NCBI GenBank assembly: GCA_002396325.1
Contig: DGXM01000044.1
Coordinates: 2,446-28,837 of the forward strand
Direction of reading: 5' to 3'
DNA length: 26,392 nt
Source: Treponema sp. UBA4232
Lineage (GTDB): Bacteria; Spirochaetota; Spirochaetia; Treponematales; Treponemataceae
The number at the start of each line of letters is the position of its first letter. Position 1 is the stretch's first letter. The position numbers and the translations under genes were made by a program. This document shows, in pieces, positions 23,770 to 26,392 of this stretch. The notes beneath the pieces were generated by a model that was not told the origin of the DNA, did not search any database, and worked only from the letters and a program-made list of their open reading frames with translations.

Positions 23770-24255
23770 TCAAAGTCCGCGTCTTGCAAATTCTCCCGAA
23801 AAACATTCTGCAAAAGAGTCTATTTCCCTGCGTCCGAAGGATTTGCTTTTGTCTTCCTTTCCAAGACCGAGCGACATCATCTGCATATGAAGAGCCCTTT
23901 CCTCCAGCATGCCGCACAGTATTCTTTCAGTGAACAGTGTTCCGCGGTCATTCATCACCACAACTTCTTTTTCAAGCAGACGCTTTGCAAGGGGCAGGTC
24001 ACGGGTCACTGCGACATCGCCTTTTTGTGCGTTTGAAAAAATGTAATCGTCAGAGGCACCGTTTTCCTTTTCCACCACGACCATTTTAAAAAGACTGTTG
24101 CCGGAGCCTGAATCAACACCGGAAGGAATGTCGCGGTTTGCCACGAAGACCACAGGCACAGATTTCAGGATTGAGTTTTTCACGATGATTTTTCTAATTA
24201 CTGCGGGACAGGAGTCTGCATCAACCCACACACGGAAGACAGAATCTGAATGCAT
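23770..24255 (-). CDS. YaiI/YqxD family (UPF0178, DUF188) protein
   Basis: This 161-residue cytoplasmic protein begins FRVWVDADSCPAVIRKII, the family signature. It also has GSGNSLF, GASDDYIFSNAQKGDVAVTRDLPLA and a C-terminal FGRREIDSF, all in the expected order. The DADSCP and TRDLPLA motifs recall PIN/NYN-type nuclease folds, but no activity is firmly established for the family. Its ATG overlaps the zapA stop in a TAATG junction, so it is the last gene of the infC operon and translationally coupled to zapA. Function unknown; family membership is clear. Confidence 0.9.
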   Translation of the reverse strand: MHSDSVFRVWVDADSCPAVIRKIIVKNSILKSVPVVFVANRDIPSGVDSGSGNSLFKMVVVEKENGASDDYIFSNAQKGDVAVTRDLPLAKRLLEKEVVVMNDRGTLFTERILCGMLEERALHMQMMSLGLGKEDKSKSFGRREIDSFAECFSGEFARRGL

Positions 24256-24560
24256 TACAACACTTCATCGATTTTTTCGATCATTTCCATCGTAAGACGG
24301 CTTGCAAGTTCCTCGGCGTCGGACTCATTTTCATCGGAAAGTTCCTTCGACTGATTCTGCATCTTTGCCTTCAACAATTCATCCACAAGGGTGATTCCGG
24401 CAAGCACACTCACCTGCACAGGATCCGAAAGATTTTTATTGACGCTGATTGTACCGATTATTTCTTTGTAGTAGGAATAAAGTTTTTGAAGATATTCGTC
24501 ATCTTCCTTTGCACGGACTGTAAAAGAGGTTCCGAGCATATTCACCTGAAGCTTTCCCAT
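24255..24560 (-). CDS. zapA: Cell division protein ZapA
   Basis: The 101-residue protein begins GKLQVNMLGTSFTVRAKEDDEYLQKLYSYY, matching the beta-hairpin start of ZapA, and continues with a helix containing VSVLAGITLVDELLKAK. The C-terminal half is acidic and helical, as in ZapA tetramers. ZapA bundles FtsZ filaments at the division site. AGGAGG lies at good spacing before the ATG. It follows the coiled-coil gene by 14 nt. The next gene overlaps its stop codon. Confidence 0.85.
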   Translation of the reverse strand: MGKLQVNMLGTSFTVRAKEDDEYLQKLYSYYKEIIGTISVNKNLSDPVQVSVLAGITLVDELLKAKMQNQSKELSDENESDAEELASRLTMEMIEKIDEVL

Positions 24561-24574
24561 TCAAGCCTCCTGTC

Positions 24575-25084
24575 TTAGAATATGTCGAACTGTCCGTTTA
24601 TGCTGGATTCAGAGGATGTTTCAGCAGGAACAGAAGACTCCCCTTCTGCCGTCTGGGCATTTTCCTCAGGCTCCACATTTTCCCCGTGTTCCACATTCTC
24701 CACAGGGGTTTCCGTAACTGCGGGAGCATCAGTCTCCGATGAAAAGACCGTGGCTTCAGCTGACGAAGGAATACTTTCCATCTGTGGAGCAGACGCAGGA
24801 GTCTCCCCCTCAGTTTCCAAGGGAGCAGAAAGCACTGCGTCTTCCACTGCATCGAGCTGATCCAAGGCCTTCAGGATTGTCTCCTCGATCTGATTCTGTT
24901 CCGCTTCCAGAGAAGAAACCAACCCCGTTTTATCTTCCAACGAATTTGTGAGCTCTGCGCATTTTCTACGCAAAGCATCGTTTTCAGATTCAAGCTGTGA
25001 AATCTCGGACTTGAGTGTCTTGATTTTTTCCACAGCGGTTTCCACCTTCTGCTGCAGCAATAAAACCTGATCGAGTGAAATCAT
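24575..25084 (-). CDS. Coiled-coil protein with acidic disordered tail
   Basis: This 169-residue protein has no signal peptide or membrane segment. Residues about 5-85 form a long heptad-patterned coiled coil (VETAVEKIKTLKSEISQLES and onward). Residues about 88-160 are low-complexity, rich in Glu, Ser, Pro, Thr and Ala, and the last residues NGQFDIF are an exposed hydrophobic end. Its length, coiled coil and place just before zapA suggest a division-linked role similar to ZapB, with the tail end as a possible binding motif, but this is inference from position. It follows rplT by 10 nt, so it is in the ribosomal-protein operon. No named family was recognised. Confidence 0.8.
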   Translation of the reverse strand: MISLDQVLLLQQKVETAVEKIKTLKSEISQLESENDALRRKCAELTNSLEDKTGLVSSLEAEQNQIEETILKALDQLDAVEDAVLSAPLETEGETPASAPQMESIPSSAEATVFSSETDAPAVTETPVENVEHGENVEPEENAQTAEGESSVPAETSSESSINGQFDIF

Positions 25085-25094
25085 TTGTACCGCC

Positions 25095-25454
25095 TTATGC
25101 CTTTACAGCGTTTTTAGCGACTTCCACAACAGCCTTGAATGCTGCGGGATCTTCGATAGCCATGTTGCTCAGAGCCTTGCGGTTCAGTGTAACACCGGCC
25201 TTTGTGAGACCATCGATAAAGCGGCTGTAGGAAATGCCCTGCTCACGGACAGCTGCGTTGATACGAGCAATCCACAATGAGCGGTAGTCACGCTTCTTTC
25301 CCTTGCGTCCGGAATAAGCATGATCCAAAGCCTTTACGACTGCATCTTTAGCGGCCTTGTAGTTTGACTTTCTATCACCATAGAAGCCCTTTGCGAGCTT
25401 CAAAATCTTGACACGACGATTCTTCCTTTTTGTTCCATCTATTGCTCTAGGCAT
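25095..25454 (-). CDS. rplT: 50S ribosomal protein L20
   Basis: The 119-residue basic protein shows RAIDGTKRKNRRVKILKLAKG and YRSLWIARINAAVREQG, both diagnostic for L20, and has the usual length. L20 binds 23S rRNA early in large-subunit assembly and in several bacteria represses its own operon by binding the mRNA leader. It lies in the universal infC-rpmI-rplT order, 44 bp after rpmI. That gap contains the AGGAGAA ribosome binding site. Confidence 0.98.
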   Translation of the reverse strand: MPRAIDGTKRKNRRVKILKLAKGFYGDRKSNYKAAKDAVVKALDHAYSGRKGKKRDYRSLWIARINAAVREQGISYSRFIDGLTKAGVTLNRKALSNMAIEDPAAFKAVVEVAKNAVKA

Positions 25455-25498
25455 CTTTCTTTTCTCCTATAGAATATGAATTGAATACTACCAGCAAA

Positions 25499-25699
25499 TC
25501 AGCCGTAAGGCAGCATCTGCTTGCGGATCTTCTTTGACTCACATTCAGCAAGAATGCCGGGATGGCGAAGATTCATCTTGCGCTTGGGTGATCTCTTGGT
25601 CAAAATATGACGAAGATTCATTTTCTTGTACTTAACTTTGCCTGTTCCAGTAAGACTGTAGCGTTTTGCTGCAGACTTCTTTGTCTTCATCTTTGGCAT
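25499..25699 (-). CDS. rpmI: 50S ribosomal protein L35
   Basis: This 66-residue basic protein starts PKMKTKKSAAKRYSLTGTGKVK and ends near KQMLPYG, as L35 does. The hexapeptide KMNLRH occurs twice, around residues 26-31 and 41-46. It is a large-subunit protein located between infC and rplT, with the ATG 9 nt after the infC stop and GAGGT upstream. Confidence 0.98.
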   Translation of the reverse strand: MPKMKTKKSAAKRYSLTGTGKVKYKKMNLRHILTKRSPKRKMNLRHPGILAECESKKIRKQMLPYG

Positions 25700-25708
25700 T
25701 TTAAAACC

Positions 25709-26233
25709 TCACTTCTTGACTTTGGAGCCCAGTGTCATCGACATAAAGCGACCGTCCATTGCGGCGGGCTTCTCCACGACATAAGAGCCTTCCTCAAGTC
25801 TTTTTTCTACTTCCTTCAGGACATCGAAGCCGAGCTCGGTGTGAGCAAGTTCCCTTCCGCGGAAACGGATGGTCACCTTAACCTTATCGCCTTCATTCAA
25901 GAATTCCTGAACGTGCTTTGCCTTCGTGTCAAGGTCGCCTGAGCCGATTTTTGGCTGCATACGAATTTCCTTGAGCTTCAGCACCTTTTGGTTTTTCTTG
26001 GAGTCACGGAGTTTTTTCTCCTGTTCAAACCGGTACTTTCCGAAGTCAAGTATTTTGCAAACCGGGGGATTTGCGTTCGGCGATACTTCAACAAGATCGA
26101 GATCCCGCTCCTTTGCCATTTTGAGGGCTTCTAAAGTAGGGACAATTCCCTTCTGGTTACCTTCATCATCAATGAGTCTGACCTCACGCACGCGAATCTG
26201 TTCATTTACGCGCATACCCTTATTGTCTGCCAA
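25709..26233 (-). CDS. infC: Translation initiation factor IF-3, TTG start
   Basis: The protein has 174 residues if begun at TTG 26233, where AAGGAGG stands 4 nt upstream. An internal ATG at 26215 would drop six residues but has only a poorly spaced site. IF-3 motifs are clear: RVNEQIRVREVRLIDDEG in the N-domain, KILDFGKYRFEQEKK at the domain boundary and TIRFRGRELAHTELG in the C-domain. IF-3 binds the 30S subunit, checks the start codon and initiator tRNA, and keeps subunits apart. A non-AUG start is common for infC (AUU in E. coli), because IF-3 discriminates against such starts and so limits its own synthesis. It heads the operon running to the YaiI-family gene. Confidence 0.97.
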   Translation of the reverse strand: MADNKGMRVNEQIRVREVRLIDDEGNQKGIVPTLEALKMAKERDLDLVEVSPNANPPVCKILDFGKYRFEQEKKLRDSKKNQKVLKLKEIRMQPKIGSGDLDTKAKHVQEFLNEGDKVKVTIRFRGRELAHTELGFDVLKEVEKRLEEGSYVVEKPAAMDGRFMSMTLGSKVKK

Positions 26234-26245
26234 CGATCCTCCTTG

Positions 26246-26288
26246 GTGTTACAAAACACTCTCTATAATCAACCTGCTATTACAGGTT
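26246..26288 (-). promoter_or_regulatory. Structured leader of the infC operon
   Basis: Two hairpins fit in the roughly 65-nt leader. AACCTG-TAATAG-CAGGTT lies at 26271-26288, and GTGTT-TTGT-AACAC at 26246-26259, just before the AAGGAGG site. They may serve control by L20 or IF-3, but no known leader family was matched. Confidence 0.4.
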
Positions 26289-26305
26289 AATTTAGCATAT
26301 TAATC

Positions 26306-26335
26306 ATTCTACCAGAAATCACGCTTATTTGTCTA
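26306..26335 (-). promoter_or_regulatory. infC operon promoter
   Basis: TAGACA (26330-26335), an 18-nt spacer and TAGAAT (26306-26311) each match consensus at 5 of 6 positions, and TGG before the -10 makes it an extended -10. The start would be near 26299. The remaining 57 bp to the window end hold nothing I can identify. Confidence 0.6.
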
Positions 26336-26392
26336 GTATCATACAGCGGAATTCAGGTGGTTTTTAATAATTTTTACAGTTGTTCCTCAATA

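Noticed and set aside
23180..23917. Minus-strand ORF of 245 codons
   Set aside because: It is antisense to the HD-GYP domain and crosses into the YaiI-family gene; the peptide is Cys/Phe-rich without motifs.

Overview
The window looks like the chromosome of a spirochete, most likely a Treponema species. The strongest evidence is the operon cheA – cheW(CheR-like fusion) – cheX – cheY, which has the gene order of the Treponema pallidum chemotaxis operon. Supporting signs are a paired RsbU-type phosphatase/STAS module, a signal peptide-bearing beta-barrel candidate, a spirochete-style lipobox, and DapL. No tRNA, rRNA, transposase, prophage gene or CRISPR array was seen. Nearly all the sequence is coding, and most genes are on the minus strand.

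Layout. 1-294: N-terminus of a dicarboxylate/amino-acid:cation symporter (minus, runs off the window). 405-1352: cation diffusion facilitator (plus). 1389-6152: minus-strand operon of an RsbU-like phosphatase, a second membrane-anchored phosphatase-like protein, a STAS anti-sigma-antagonist protein and a lipoprotein VanY-type carboxypeptidase, with stops and starts overlapping or nearly touching. 6384-9126: malQ and two half-size chromate-type transporters, overlapping each other. 9300-14206: the chemotaxis operon. 14703-15917: candidate outer-membrane barrel protein (plus), facing dapL (minus) across a bidirectional terminator. 17376-19381: OmpR-type two-component system. 19500-20135: non-coding, repeat-rich spacer with an array of about 92-107 bp palindromic units and a C10 tract. 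20217-23764: plus-strand genes for an exported GH3 (NagZ-like) hydrolase, an RsmB/NSUN-type RNA m5C methyltransferase and a GAF-HD-GYP phosphodiesterase. 23770-26233: minus-strand infC-rpmI-rplT, then a coiled-coil protein, ZapA and a YaiI/YqxD-family protein.

How the genes fit together. The chemotaxis operon supplies kinase, scaffold, response regulator and CheY-P phosphatase for motility. The RsbU/STAS genes form a partner-switching module, but the membrane-anchored phosphatase appears to have lost key metal ligands. The infC operon links translation genes to a cell-division regulator (ZapA).

The non-coding sequence is the most interesting part. Four promoters (cheA, the OmpR-type regulator, the GH3 gene and the symporter) place the -10 box only 6-8 nt upstream of the start codon, which implies leaderless mRNAs. 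Upstream of cheA there is also a distal promoter followed by a hairpin and an intrinsic terminator-like structure, which could give a short independent RNA or an attenuated leader. A 36-bp hairpin repeat family recurs in several intergenic gaps. All coordinates and motifs were read by eye; no searches or folding programs were run.
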